From NCBI GenBank assembly GCA_013396995.1, contig VWZP01001440.1, positions 2,870,740-2,934,739 on the forward strand: a stretch of 64,000 nt of DNA, in the 5' to 3' direction. Below, one piece after another: positions 13,915-26,927 of the stretch; position 1 is the first letter of the stretch; each line of letters starts with the position of its first letter. This stretch comes from Dicaeum eximium (Eukaryota > Chordata > Aves > Passeriformes > Dicaeidae). Under the pieces are notes generated by a model that was not told where the DNA came from, ran no database searches, and saw only the letters and a list, made by a program, of their open reading frames with translations. Made by a program: the position numbers and the translations under genes.

Positions 13915-16680
13915 GTAAGACTAACTAGGTGTAAACACACTTGAGTTCTAGAAGATTGTGTTTTCCTTGGATAACATCTTGAACCCTTCCTAGAAATGAC
14001 CCTAAAAACCCTCAGATGTATGCCTGACCTTTCAGAGCATAGTCCCAACTACTGCATATTTGGAGGTATTCACCTAGAGGAATTTAAAGCAAGTAAAAGC
14101 CCCACTGTACACCAATGCAATGACCAGTAGGATATTCCACAGGGAATATCTGTGATTAACATGGTTTCAAATAAAGTAATGTTTGAATGGGTAGGGCTGG
14201 AGTAACAGTCTGTTTAGAGTCTCAGCATAAATGAGGTGTTGCTGGAATACCAGCTCATGGTTATATCTGATTGAATTTTCACCCCATAGCCTGAAGGATG
14301 CTCATTGAGACATTGGGAGTCTTTTTCTGAATGAAATGCAAAATGTTTACAGTATATCTGGATGTGACACACAAGAAGCAGCAAGGACTACAGACATTTC
14401 ATGGACATACCTTTCTCTAAATAAAAAAGGATAAAGCCATGAGAAAACCTTAGAAGGATACACAACCAATCCAGATATCGGGGGAGAAAGAGCACTTCTC
14501 ACAATTAGAGCAATGGTCTGACAAAGAAAATCTCTGTCACCAAAATAAGGGGTAAGTCTGCTCATTGCCAGCCTGTGGCTGATATTTTAAAGGGTAAAGC
14601 AACAAACAGTACACAAAGTGACAGGGTCAGAGGACCATGAAGTCATATTTATGTGTTTGGGTTTATCAGCCTTGAAGACTCTGCAGCAAGGTAATTTTGC
14701 TTCAACTTTCTTATGAGCACCACCAGTCTGGCTCAGTTCTCAAAACTACCCCAGAAAAACTGTGTGCAAATGATTAGTGAGCATACAAAACCTGGAACAA
14801 AAGTAGGTGCAAGCTATGTCATACATTCACCTCTGTTTCCCAGAAATACCAGCCTTCATTTGATAGATATAGTTTTCCTGCTTTGTCCTTATATAAGACA
14901 CATTTCCACCTTTCCTTCTCTCATGACTGGCCCAGCTGTGCTGGCTGATGTAGGTGAAACTGAAGCCACACTGTCAACCTGATCTGTGACTGACTATCAG
15001 TCATACAAGAGTCATATACTCCTCTATGATCTAAAAATAATAAAAAAAAAAAAATTTAAAAAAGTCACAAAAAAGCACTAGGAAAAGTAGGTCTTAGTGC
15101 CTTATTGCTCATGAACAGCTACAATGTCCACAAGATATCCAAACTGCATTGCATAAGAACTCACAAAAGGTTGAAAGATACCTAAAAGCTGCAAGCCATA
15201 CTTGGGAAACAGTTTTTTATGCTTTTCCACATGAGGTATTTTTTCCTTGAAAGTACACAGTGACATAGTGTGAATGCATGTTGCAAACATAAGATGAAAA
15301 ACACTAATAGTAATAATTTGCACAGCAAAAGTAGCCAATTATGTGGATATTTTCTTTTTTCTAATAATCTTTCCTGGCAAACATACACAGAACTAGCTAA
15401 GAGTCTTTTCTTTATCAGGTAACAGTCTGGATGTCCTAAGCCATTTTTGTATCATGCACTGTGACACCTTGCCTTTTGTTCTATTTGTGGTAGGGTGACC
15501 CTGATATTAAAGGGCTACTCCAGCATTAATGCTGTTTAAGAAATACAGTGGCTCATACACATCTCATTAGGTTTAGAACCAAGAAAGTGACAGTTTGAGT
15601 AGGACAGACAAAAAGACTTTACTGTCCTCTGAACCTGATAACTGCCTTAAGGAATAGTTTATGGCTTACAGCTCTAGACTCAGGATATACAGAGGCCACC
15701 TTTTCCATTAAAAGTCAAAAGGATTTAGTACCTTATGCCCTTAATATACCTTTCAAAATTACTACAAAGTTCCAGCCTTCTGGCTGTCAGCCACTAACAC
15801 AAACCTACTAATTTGCCTCTGTCCATTTTATTCTAATTGTAGCTTACAGCTTGCACATGCCATCAGTCCTCTTCAACTCTGATAAATATGAAACATAACT
15901 TGGACCAGACATTTCCTTTCTTGTCCCAACAAAAGGCCAGTGAGGGACACAGAAGAGCTGCTTGCCAGCCAAAGATGACTTTCCTGACTGAATCATTGTC
16001 CAGATTGGATATTTTGCCAGTGATTTTCCTGAATGCATGCCAATGCCAAGCAGCACCACTGCAACTTTTAAATGGATTAAAAATATAAATGCTTTATATC
16101 AAAGGCACAAAACCCAAACACTGGATAGGACATAGGTAGGTGTACTGCAGCCTCCCTCTGCACTGCTCCCCACAGAAGGGCATGCCATGATGCAGAGAAG
16201 ATTACAGTCCTCCTCAACAATTACCTCCAACACAGCCCTTGACATTCAAAAACCCTATATTTGATAAAACTGTACTGCATATAATTTTCCAGTACTTCTG
16301 GTGGATATTGTCTCAACATCTCTCTGTCACTGGTACTGTGGCCATGTCAATGGCTGAGACACCTTCTCAGGTCAAAGATGTTATTACTCACTTAGATGTT
16401 AAACACTTCCTTATCATCCATTCCTGAAAACAGTTTTGTCAGTGTCTGCAAAATGCTTTGAGCAAGTTATTCCCCTGTCCAACAGATGCCTCCTATGGAA
16501 GTTAACTTGCCTGCACCCAGTGCAGGAAAAGAGGGAGGCCTCCATATAGGAAACAAAGGTAGGAGCAGCAGAACCTGAAGTGCAGCAGATGGGTGTGGTT
16601 CAATGTAAGCAGCACAGCGGATGACAAGGAGCACACTGGAAGCAGCCGGTACTAAAATGGTGTTCATCAAAACTGTCTTG
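13915..16680. other. AT-rich noncoding stretch
   Basis: No gene was seen. An A-rich tract lies at 15033-15074 and could be simple low-complexity DNA or the decayed tail of a retroposon; no element body is visible beside it. Confidence 0.55.
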
Positions 16681-16748
16681 GTTTTTTCACATTTTGTTTC
16701 CTGTCTTTAAGCTTTGCTTGGGCAATTATGTCCTTTTGGTGTTGATGC

Positions 16749-16770
16749 AATTAGCAGCTTAATGCTAATT
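16749..16770. promoter_or_regulatory. Inverted repeat of two TAAT-type sites
   Basis: AATTAGCA and its exact reverse complement TGCTAATT are separated by six bases. Each arm carries an ATTA/TAAT core, the word bound by many homeodomain proteins, so the pair could bind a dimer. The surrounding 16690-16850 segment lacks simple repeats and has the texture of a conserved noncoding element. The inverted repeat is seen directly; a regulatory role is inference. Confidence 0.22.
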
Positions 16771-16859
16771 TATTTGACTGCCATTTCACTGTGGTGTTCA
16801 TCCAATACATCTATCTTTTTCTAATTACAGATATTAATTTAACCTGTGCACGGAACCCA

Positions 16860-19637
16860 GTCTCTGCATGAATCTTGAATCACCCTTGTTACTTCTGAGA
16901 AAACATACAGCCATTTACAATTCACATTTTGTTACAAAGCTGGTTCTGGTTCTGCAAAGTTACAAATGGCACTAGTGGTATGAGAAGCAATTTCACCACT
17001 TCTTGGTATTTCAGGGCTAATACTGCCTGACCCTAGAGAGGATTTACATGACTACAAAGATGCCCTTACATTTTTTGCTGGTCTTTATACCCAGCACAGA
17101 ATTCCCAGCAATTGTTGAATTCTCCACAGTGATATCAGACTTCTTTTGTCAAAGAGGCATCCTTTGGAACATTTCTGTGCTAACACAGTGATGTGAAAGA
17201 GTCTAACAGAAAACCTGAATTGTAGCTCAGATATTAACAAGGTAGGTGCAAATTGGGCACCTATAATTTCCTCGGGTTTGTTGTTGGGTTGATGTTTATA
17301 TCCATTGTTGTTGACATTCACGCCCATTTCATGTCCATTTTTTTCCAAGTTCCTGGCCTTTCACGAGTATCCAGTGCCTTGGATCTTTGTGCCATTTTTA
17401 GCAGGTTTCAGCGTCACTTCAATTACATGTGCAACATTGTAGTTATTGTTAGATGAATTTCTCCTTTACTTTCACCTCACTAGATGAGGAATTTTGTGCC
17501 AGAAGTAAACCTGGCCCATCCTAAACTAAGAAAAGGAGAGCCTCATTTGGTAGAGGATTAAAATTATGCCTCATTAACAACAAACCAGAACAGAACCATA
17601 CAATCTGATTAACAGATTTTTATCCTGTAGCCTTCACTAATTTTTTTCTTCTTTGTATTCCCTAATAACATGCCTCTGATTTTCTGCTAATGAATTAGAC
17701 TTCAGCTGTACAGCATTAAGCTTTTTTCAGCTTGTGCCACTGGATACATTGTTTGCTTGAAATAAATCCTTTACAAATGAATGAATATTAGCCCTAAGCC
17801 TATATTTATGAATGAAGGCTTATTTGTGATACCAAATTGCAGTACAGACAGACCCTTTGATGTAATTTCTGAATATTTTGTGTTAAGTGTAAAGCAAAGA
17901 TGCAATGTTGTCTAACACAGAATATTACATTAGGGTAGGAGAAAAAAAAAAGAGTTTTTTTGATTAGGACTCTTAGATAATCATAACAATATTTTTCCTT
18001 AAGGAAAACAGACTTCATTAAAATACACATGTACTTTTTCACCTCACATACATTTCAGATTAACCTCTTTCTAAAATAACAGCTATGAGTTGGTTCATTT
18101 GTGATAGATAAAATATGCTGCACCCTGATGATTTATTGTCCACTGGCAAAAAAAAACCTTTAATTAATAATTTAATCTCATTTGCCCAACCTTCAACTTC
18201 AAAATATTATTTTTTCTTTTTTACCAAGAAATTGGATGCAATCAGATCTATATCCTCAGTAGGTGTTAGATGCTTTACTGTATGAAAGTTTGATTTTGGC
18301 CGTAGGGTTGATTGGCTACATCTTCTGTAAGCCATATATTGCAGATAGGTTTCTCAATGAAAAAAAATAAACAAACCCAAACCAACAAAAAAAAAAAACC
18401 CCAAAGCACCTTACCATGGAAATTTTCAAGACGCAATTTTTGGCTAACAAAAGACTTATTTTGTTTCCACATGGACAGTTGTACCTATGTTAGAGAAGCA
18501 AGAGGTAGGAGGCTGTAAAAGAAAAACTACATTAACTTAAAACAGGCAAAGAACTCTTGCTAAATATCTCACAAATCCTTAAACTGGTTTCTGCAGCAGC
18601 CAGTAGCAGTTATAGGACTGAATTTTATAATTCTCAAGTGAAAGTTTAGGGAGAAGAGTAACGATGCTCTTTTGAACCCACCTGCCCTTCCCAGGGAGTG
18701 TGCCCTCCTCATCCAGGCAATGTCACCAGGCACAACTTCTCTGGCTCAATAGCTGCATACTCTTATTAGTGTGCTTTAAATCACTGAATTTCTTATACAT
18801 CACAAGCAGTAGAATTTCTGGTAGAATTTTCTCTGATGAGCTCAGAAAAGGCCTCTATTCACCTCCTTTGGAAGTATGAGACACTTTGCAGGTGAGCACT
18901 GGCAAAGAGTGTTCTTTTATTTAGGGGGAAGACTTTTCATTCATTTTCTGGTTCTGTTGCTGAGATGTGCTATCTTTATTATACAGCGTCTTTTGAATTT
19001 CAGTTTCATTTCAGTCCTTTCTTAAAGACTGGCGTTCAGCAAAAGCACAGAGTCCTCAAGAAATTAACATCCAAAATCACACTGCTGAGCGTTTAAGGAG
19101 TGGCAATGAAATCAGTAAGACGGGCAAGATAGGTACATAAACCTCTCCTGTGATACATCTGCTCTCAGGGAACACAAACAACAAGCAGTGCCCACACAAA
19201 GGTCTGGGGTGCACCTGGCAGATTTTTGGACACATGTCCCCTAAGATTTATACAATTATAATGGCTAGAGTTGCAACTCAGCATTTGTTCTTGGCAGCAT
19301 GTCATTACACAATGTAGACAGAACAGTGAGGCCATAAAACAAATCTAGTACTCAAGAATTTTAATCCACTCTACACTTGACAGCCAAAGAAACTGGACTG
19401 ACATATCACTAGAAGAGATCTTTTCATCTGCTACTCTTAGTCCTCAGTGACTTCTTTACAATAAAAAATTGATGGCATTTTTTTTAACAGTCAATATAAA
19501 GAGAGTTTGTTGTACTTCACAGAAATGTACCCCAGAGAACAAATCTTTTATCCTATTATTTACTATTTCTATATACACTGAAACAATTTGAAGTTAGAAA
19601 GATTTCTAATGTGGTGGAGGCTGGAGTACAGAGGTGA
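16860..19637. other. AT-rich noncoding stretch with A-rich tract
   Basis: No gene was seen. At 18359-18403 there is an A-rich tract broken by C (runs of ACAAAC-like words and a run of 12 A), possibly the decayed tail of a retroposon. An A9 tract lies at 17942-17951. No element body was recognised next to either. Confidence 0.5.
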
Positions 19638-19664
19638 AAGCCTTTCCATCACTTGGAAAGGCTT
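19638..19664. repeat. Perfect 11-bp hairpin, 5-base loop
   Basis: AAGCCTTTCCA (19638-19648) pairs exactly with TGGAAAGGCTT (19654-19664) around the loop TCACT. The structure is certain from sequence. Its role is unknown: no T-run follows, and the stem is too short for a microRNA precursor. By a rough estimate a perfect stem of this length with so short a loop is expected in about one in ten windows of this size. Confidence 0.6.
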
Positions 19665-22600
19665 CTGAAATATCAGCCAACCAGCACTTACTCGCTCAAA
19701 TGCACTGCAGTCCTGATGGATGGATAGCTTAATGCTGCTATGGTACCCTGCTGATCAATTTATCACCCCAGCTATTTCTCCACCATGATCCCCTCAAGGA
19801 AAAGAAGAGAGTAAGGAGAATAGAGCCAGGGACATAAAAAGAAGTAAAACAAAAATAATCTCCATCAAGCTAGTAGCAATTTCCCAGTGGCACCAGCATC
19901 TGACAGGACCTTTGTACAATATAATGATGGAACCTGTAGTAAGTGGTGTGTCTTCTTCTAGCTCCTACAGTTAAATCTGCAGGGCAGGGGCTGTCAGAAT
20001 GACAGCTGACAAAAAAAACCTTAAAAATTAAATTTCATTTATATGGGATTTTGACTAAAAGAGGGAAAATTAGTTGTTTCAACTAGTAGCATGCTATTAT
20101 TTTTTTGTTGCTGTTTAAGCAATTTTCTTTTTATGAGTGCAGATCTCCTGGCAAAGTTAAAGAGACTGTTAATGTGTGGGTTTTAATCTCTTGCTATGTT
20201 GTACACTTAAAACTTCCAGTCCTGATCTTTAATAAATACATGAACGTGAAGATGGTAAGCTCTATCTATAAAGAAGAAAGCTTTTGTTACCCTGTTAGTT
20301 CTTGCTGAAAGAACCAATAATGAAATTTGGAGCTAAAAAGGCCTTGAAACTTGTTCAGTGTATAAAGAAAGAACATTTAGAAAAAGCCTGGTTATCTTTC
20401 TCACATCACACTATGACAGACTTTGCAGAGTGACGTCTTTAAATCATTGGTTACTTGAACTGAAGAAATGAATACATTAATCATAATGTAAATTCCAAGA
20501 GCTAAGTTTGAGTTTGGGCAGTTTAGCTCAATATGACAAATTATTCTGGGGAACTTACATGAGATATTCAGTTACTGGTAAATGAACTGATTTTGAGTCA
20601 GTGTTAAACTCCTATATTTGAAAGACTCAGGTGTAGAAGTACAGATTGTGCCACTCTGGAGAGGGTAAGAAAGGAAGTCTGAATAATATTCTTTACTTTT
20701 TCAAGGTGGAAGTAGGAAACAGGTCTGATAAGAGATTTAGCTCAAAGCAGTATATATTCAGTGTAGGAATCTGGAAGCAAGAACAGTAATATCCAGTAGA
20801 ATGAGTTCAGATATCAAATGGAAAGCAATAGGCTTGGATGATAGAATGGAATTTTCTTTTCTGTCCCTTCTTTAGCTACCAAAAAAATTCAATTAAAAAA
20901 AAATTACCTACACTCTTCCATTTTCTGAATTTTATAGAGGCAATAGGTCTAGATTTCATGTTATATTTTTCATTAAAATGTTATTGAAGTAGTTAATTTT
21001 CTGCTGTTTACAGTGACTGAAAGCCAGGGACTTTGTCAAATGAAGTGAGTATTTGAAAGACACTTTTAATCATATTTAATACTTGCACTGGGAAAATTAT
21101 TCCCCTTCCACCCAAATCAAGAAAGAAATAAAGAAAAACATTAAAAAAAAACCCATCTGTAGAGTGCTTTAATAAGACTTTTGCTGTCTAATGCTGGAAG
21201 AGTATTATGAGGAAATGTATTTGCCCCCTTCTTTTGTTGTTTCTTAGACATCTGATACAGGCCTCAGTTAGAGACAGGATGCAGATTCTAATATGTTCAA
21301 GAGGACGGTGGTGCATCACTGGGTACAGAGAGAATCTACATCTTTTTTATTACTGGAGGTTTCCAAGACAGTCACAGAAAGCCACATATGAGTTTATCTT
21401 CACAATTTTTCCATTTCAAAAAGGATTTTGGAATATAGATCTGCAGAGGTACCTTCTAACCAACATTTCTGTACAGAATTCCATTAATATTGTTATAACT
21501 ACATTATAGTCTTATCAAATATTTCTAAATTTTAACCAAGTTGAATATATGCATGTTAAATATGTACCTATATATTTTTAAATTTCTATAAATTGTTTAT
21601 ATTTAACAGAAAACTGAATGGAAGAAAATATTCCTTAAAAAGTAAAGTCTTTCATGTTTACTATTTTCAAGCCAAACTAAACACACATTTCCTGATCACT
21701 CATTCACAGAGAAATTAAAACACGCCTAAGCAGAGGTGAGGACAAGTCGGTTTAAAAACACCTGGAGGGCTCCCAAACTTACAAAATGAACTACTAAAGC
21801 ATTATTTGAATCCACCATCATAAAGCTGTGAGGAGAAATTATGGTTCCTGCTAATTGGTGTGTTGGGGAGGATGGATTTGAAGTGTCATGAAACAGCTTG
21901 CTAGCCTGTGTGTGGTACCTAACATCACAGATAACCCAGAGGTTTTTCCACTGGAAAAGGTGGCAAGCAAAAGCTTTTGGAAGACTGCAGAGGAAGACCC
22001 TGCCTGCAGCAGATAATAGTGTGTGCACCCTGCTTACATCCAGATAAAGGGAGAGCCATTGGGCTGCACTGCCTTAAAGGCCCTGAAATCAGAGTGCAAG
22101 AACAGAGGAAGATATTGGTGGCAACCAGATGAATTACTGTCTAGCAAACTGCTTTGCACTGCAGCAAAAAGAGGTTCCTGCTGTGGGTGCTGTACTTCAG
22201 TGGAACAGTAGAGCTCATCGACACATGGCTGTCACTGATTTGCTGCCTGGTACTAAAAAAAGGGAGAAATCATTTCTGTGGGCTTTTAGAACATGCTCTT
22301 TTCTTTATGGTTACAAGATGCTTATAAACTACAAAATATTTGTTTTCCTGCATCAGGGGAGGGAGAAAACATCCTCAACATCCTGTATCCAGATGTGCTG
22401 CTTTTCTTACTAGAGGTCTCTTTACTGAGCATTTGTATGGAATACTACACATAATGGAGCTCCTCCTAGGAAAGAATTTTCTTCTGACGGAATTTGTTCT
22501 CATTTTCTCAGAATACTCTCTTTGTTTACTGTCTTACATGGAACATGATTTTAAAAGTTATTTACCTGGAGATGATGAAAGAATGGGGGGGTTGGTTGTT

Positions 22601-25600
22601 TTCTTTTTTGCTTCCTGAGCCCCTAACACAGGAAAATTATGATATTTACTATAATTATTTCTTTTAGACAAGGACTTCCAGAAAGACACAAATATGATAT
22701 CCACAGCCCCTTTAGACATCTCACTTAAGTAATTGAATCTTTTGCTCTTCAAGAGCAGCCTATTACAAAGCAAATTGGTGCTTTGTTTCTCTTTAACAAT
22801 TTTTCTTCTCTGATATCCTAATCTTGCCAGTCAGTTAGGAGGAGAACGTTCTTCCATTTGCCTGAATAAACTACTGTAAAAAGTACTCAATGACCTACAT
22901 GAACATAATGTTCAATTTACTCCCTAGTAGGACTGAATGACAAAGGAAAGGTGACTTTTAATGATTCTAAAAGCATTGAATGAGATCAATAAACCATCAA
23001 AGATTTGATCCCAGGAGACCTCTTAGCAGCTCTCCTTGCTCATAGTTTCCTTTCAGAGAAGATTGTATGTGAAAATGAAGTTCTCTGTCTGTTAATGGAT
23101 TTTTAGGCTCTTTCCTATGCATTAAGTAAAGTATAATTAGCACCTGCATTCTTCAAGCTTTCAAGAATGTTACTTGTGTCTGTCTGCTATTTTCTTGTTT
23201 TGATGAAAGCCGCAACCCTTCATCCTCAAGAGATTTCTTATAAAAAAATACTTTCTTTAGGAAAACTGTGCCCTAAGTAATTATTTGATTTAGCAAGAAA
23301 ATAATTTTTTTTAAGAAAAGTCTTAAGTTTATTTTGAACAAATATATTAAAAGCTAAATACTACAGATAAATATAGACTCTTCTAATGTGCCTCATTCAG
23401 TTCATTAGGGGTATTTATGCTTTGCGTAGCAATCTGAGTCCTGTTTTAAGTCTATTTTTCCTGAAAAGAGAAAAAGCAAGATGTCTAGATAGTTCCTGGT
23501 TTAATGCACCAGGGGAATGGTATCCATATGAAAGGGTATTTTGGTGGGAAAAAGAAATTATATCAATCAGTTCAACAGCAACTGAAATGAACTAGTTTTA
23601 ACAATAAATTAAGTTTACAAGATGTTGTGATTTGAATTACTTACTCCCACTAACCTGACTGATACAACAGCAAAGAATTACTCTTTGAAAAGTCTACATT
23701 ACATCAATATATATGGCTTTGGGTTTCTGCCTCTTTTTTTTCTTCCTGGGTCATAGGGGCAGCCAGAATTTCAGGGGTCTGGCAGATGAATATTTTTCTA
23801 ATGGAAGCTTCTTCCATGTAGAGATTACTACTGCTTTTGAGTATTTACTTGTATAAAATCTGCTTGTAATTGAAGCAGCTTTTCATTTCATTTCAAAGAT
23901 ATGATCACAGAGACTGGAACACAAACGTCCCAGTGTTCTACTAGCACATTAGAGACATAAAAAGAAAGCAATCTGAGAAAAAGTGTAATTGTTCTATTTC
24001 TCAAGCTGAGTTCTATAGAGAATCCATATCTTATAAACTAAGTTACGTCCACCTATTTTAAAATCTACATATGAATTTGTAAGACAAGGGAGAATGAAAT
24101 TCATATGCATAGATAAGAAACTACAGTAATTGCCAAAATGAAGGTAAATAGAAATTCAACTAACATACTTTCTCTGACAGAGGTACCTGATACACAAAAG
24201 AATAATAAGATATATAACTAAATTTTGCAAAAGAGGATTCATGTTTATAAAACTTCCCTTTCTACAATTTGATAGAACAGGGATTTTGGTGTGCTACATT
24301 AGGTTAATGGACACATTTTGACAATATAATCCTGTCACTCTCTTCTTTAAAGGAGCTCTATTATACATTTAGCTGTATAACACAGTTATGAAGCTGTAAG
24401 TTTAAGGATCAAATGGACTTGCCCTCTGTTTCTAAGTTAAATTAACATTTAAAACAGTTTGCATGGCTACCTGATTCAATGGCAGCTCTGAATTTCAAGG
24501 TATTTTCTGAATTCTATTGCTTTCATCATCATTTCTCACAGAACAACAAACCCATCACTGGCTGTCTCTTCCTTCATTTCCTCAGTGGAAAAATAGCAAA
24601 ACAAAGCAAAGCCATCTTTTAAATCTGATCAATTCACAATTCGCTGTTTGAGCCTGAGGCTGGCAGTCAGGAAGTGCACACATGTCAGTGAGAACAAGGA
24701 GACACATCTCCCTGTGCTCTTTAAGGATTATGCACGTGTACAATATGCACACAGGCATTCAGAAATATTTCTTACTAAAGGAGAGACACTAAAAATCTTG
24801 CTCAGATAAATTGAATGCTTGGTTATGTTATTAGAGAGCTGTAATTCTACATGGAAATTTATAAGCAATTTCTCGTGCAGTTTCCCACATGTTTCCTTAG
24901 AATAATCCCATTATACTAAAATGAAGCCACATTCCCAGAAGCACTGGTGACTTTTAGGCTAAACTAATGTACTTGGAACAAGGCCACAGAAGTCATTTTA
25001 GCAGTATTTAGAATTACAACCAGTTACTGAAAGGTATGTTATTTTCACACCGGAGTACAAGCCCTGTTCTTTACTAAGCAATAGAGGGATTTTTTCCTCC
25101 CACTCTTTTCACTAACCTTCTTATCCCTCCTACATTTTCCAAACCTAAAATGGCTTTTTGCAACGATCATTTGGTGGAAGAAATTCAAGCTTAACATTTT
25201 CCACAAAATTTTCTCCTTTTTTATTTGTTTAATTTTCCATGAAAATATAATTTGAGAAATTGAAACTTGCTCCCAATTTTCTTTTAAAGTAGTCATTATT
25301 TTAAAAAATAAAAATTCCCTGATTCTCGTAAGGGAAGTTGGTTGGATGAAACTACAAATCTTATCCTGACTTCAATATAGTCAGACAAATCCAAATTTCA
25401 TTCTATATCCCATTGCAATTATGAATTCAGTGTTATTTTAACTCTTTAACTTCCTTGTCTCAAGCTAAAATCATCAAAGGTAACTATTTTAATTTGTGCA
25501 GTGTCTGAATTGTGGAAAGTCTGTAGATCAATATAAAAGGATTTACATGATGATACACTTAAAAAATTAAAATTTTTATTTACAAGAATCCTTCACTGAA

Positions 25601-26865
25601 ATCTGAGTGCATACATTCCTTCCCTGTTTTCTCTTCCTTTGCCCTTCAGGCAGACTCTTTATCAAAGGAATATAGTAAAAAGATGCTTAATCTGATCTAT
25701 AACTTGTAGGTTATGTACAGCAATTTTGTTTGGCATTGACAGCAACCTCTGAACTCTTCCCAATAATGCAGCTCTAAGAAATCTAAGTACTGGAAATTAA
25801 TAGGTTTTAAAATCAATAGAAGTTTAAATCAGAGCGCTTACCTAGGCTCCTTATTAAATTAAAATCAGAAATCTTCAGATAAACATGAAAGCAGGTATAC
25901 TCTGTTCACAATGGGAAATGTCTGCATACATAAGACCTGGTTGAACTGAATTAACAGTAATCAGGTTACTTGCTTAAATTAGAGAGAAATCCAGGTCTCC
26001 TATTTACTAGCTCACTTAACTCTATGTCAATGTAATTTTCCTGTCAAAATATTGACTAAAAATAAAAGAAATAGAATTAATATCTGCCAGCTTACAACTG
26101 AGGAAAAGGAAAAACCAGCATGAACTTAGAGGTAAAAATTTCCCCTGCAAATTTAGTTTCCCCTTAGTTAAAATGAAACAAAATGACAGTGGTTAATTAC
26201 ACATGGACTGGAAGAAAGGACTTGTCATAGAATACAGCTCTGAGATCTATTTAGGGGACATGACAGGGCTGCTGTGATCCAACACCTTCATACGCCATGT
26301 AACTTCACATGCTGCTGAACAACCACAGTGTCAGCAAACAAGCTAGATGAAAACATCCTGACAAAACATTTTTGTCATTTTAAAAAGCTCCCAGTAAACA
26401 GCTTTATTTCAGAGAATCACCCTTATGTCAAGGAAACTCCCCTGGAAAAAAAAATGCAGTCAGGAAACAACCTTTTTTCCCTCAGCTCTGTCATCCAGGT
26501 CCCCTCCATGCTTCCAGCTGCAAGGCTTACGAGCCAGTGCTCCAAATCACTGACTGAGGCAAAGTGCTCCCAGAAAATTTCTACACCACAAAATAGGACA
26601 AATAACCAACTTTAAGCCTTAGCCTCAGCTGTTTAACTGTGAGCTGACTTTCTGATACTGGTTTTGGTTCCTCTGCTGCTTCTCTCTCACCTGAAGGGAA
26701 CTAAAGCTGAATGATGCAGTTTGTATCCTCACCTCACTCTTACACAGCAACACAGCCACAGCCTCAGTTCTCTAAGGTAGCCAAGGTCTGGCTTTGCACT
26801 GTATATCCATCCTTGTGATAACTACCAAAGTCAACAAGAGGTAACGTAGATTTGATTAACCCAGG
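19665..26865. other. AT-rich noncoding stretch
   Basis: No gene and no recognised repeat. The densest cluster of open frames (21726-22028 on the minus strand; 22023-22618 on the plus strand, frames of 62-94 aa) lies in a slightly less AT-rich patch. Its products have no recognisable domains and lack consistent splice signals. Confidence 0.5.
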
Positions 26866-26927
26866 ACAAAAAAACAACAACAACAAAAAAAAAAAAAAAA
26901 CCAAAACAAACCAAAAAAACCACAACC
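26866..26927 (+). repeat. A-rich simple repeat with CAA units
   Basis: The tract consists of AAC/CAA triplets, a run of about 16 A, then A-rich sequence with paired C. It may be the expanded tail of a lost retroposon or plain low-complexity DNA. No source element is visible upstream. Confidence 0.6.

Noticed and set aside
26085..26125. Weak resemblance to reverse-complement MIR
   Set aside because: Only about ten bases match in order; too little to call.
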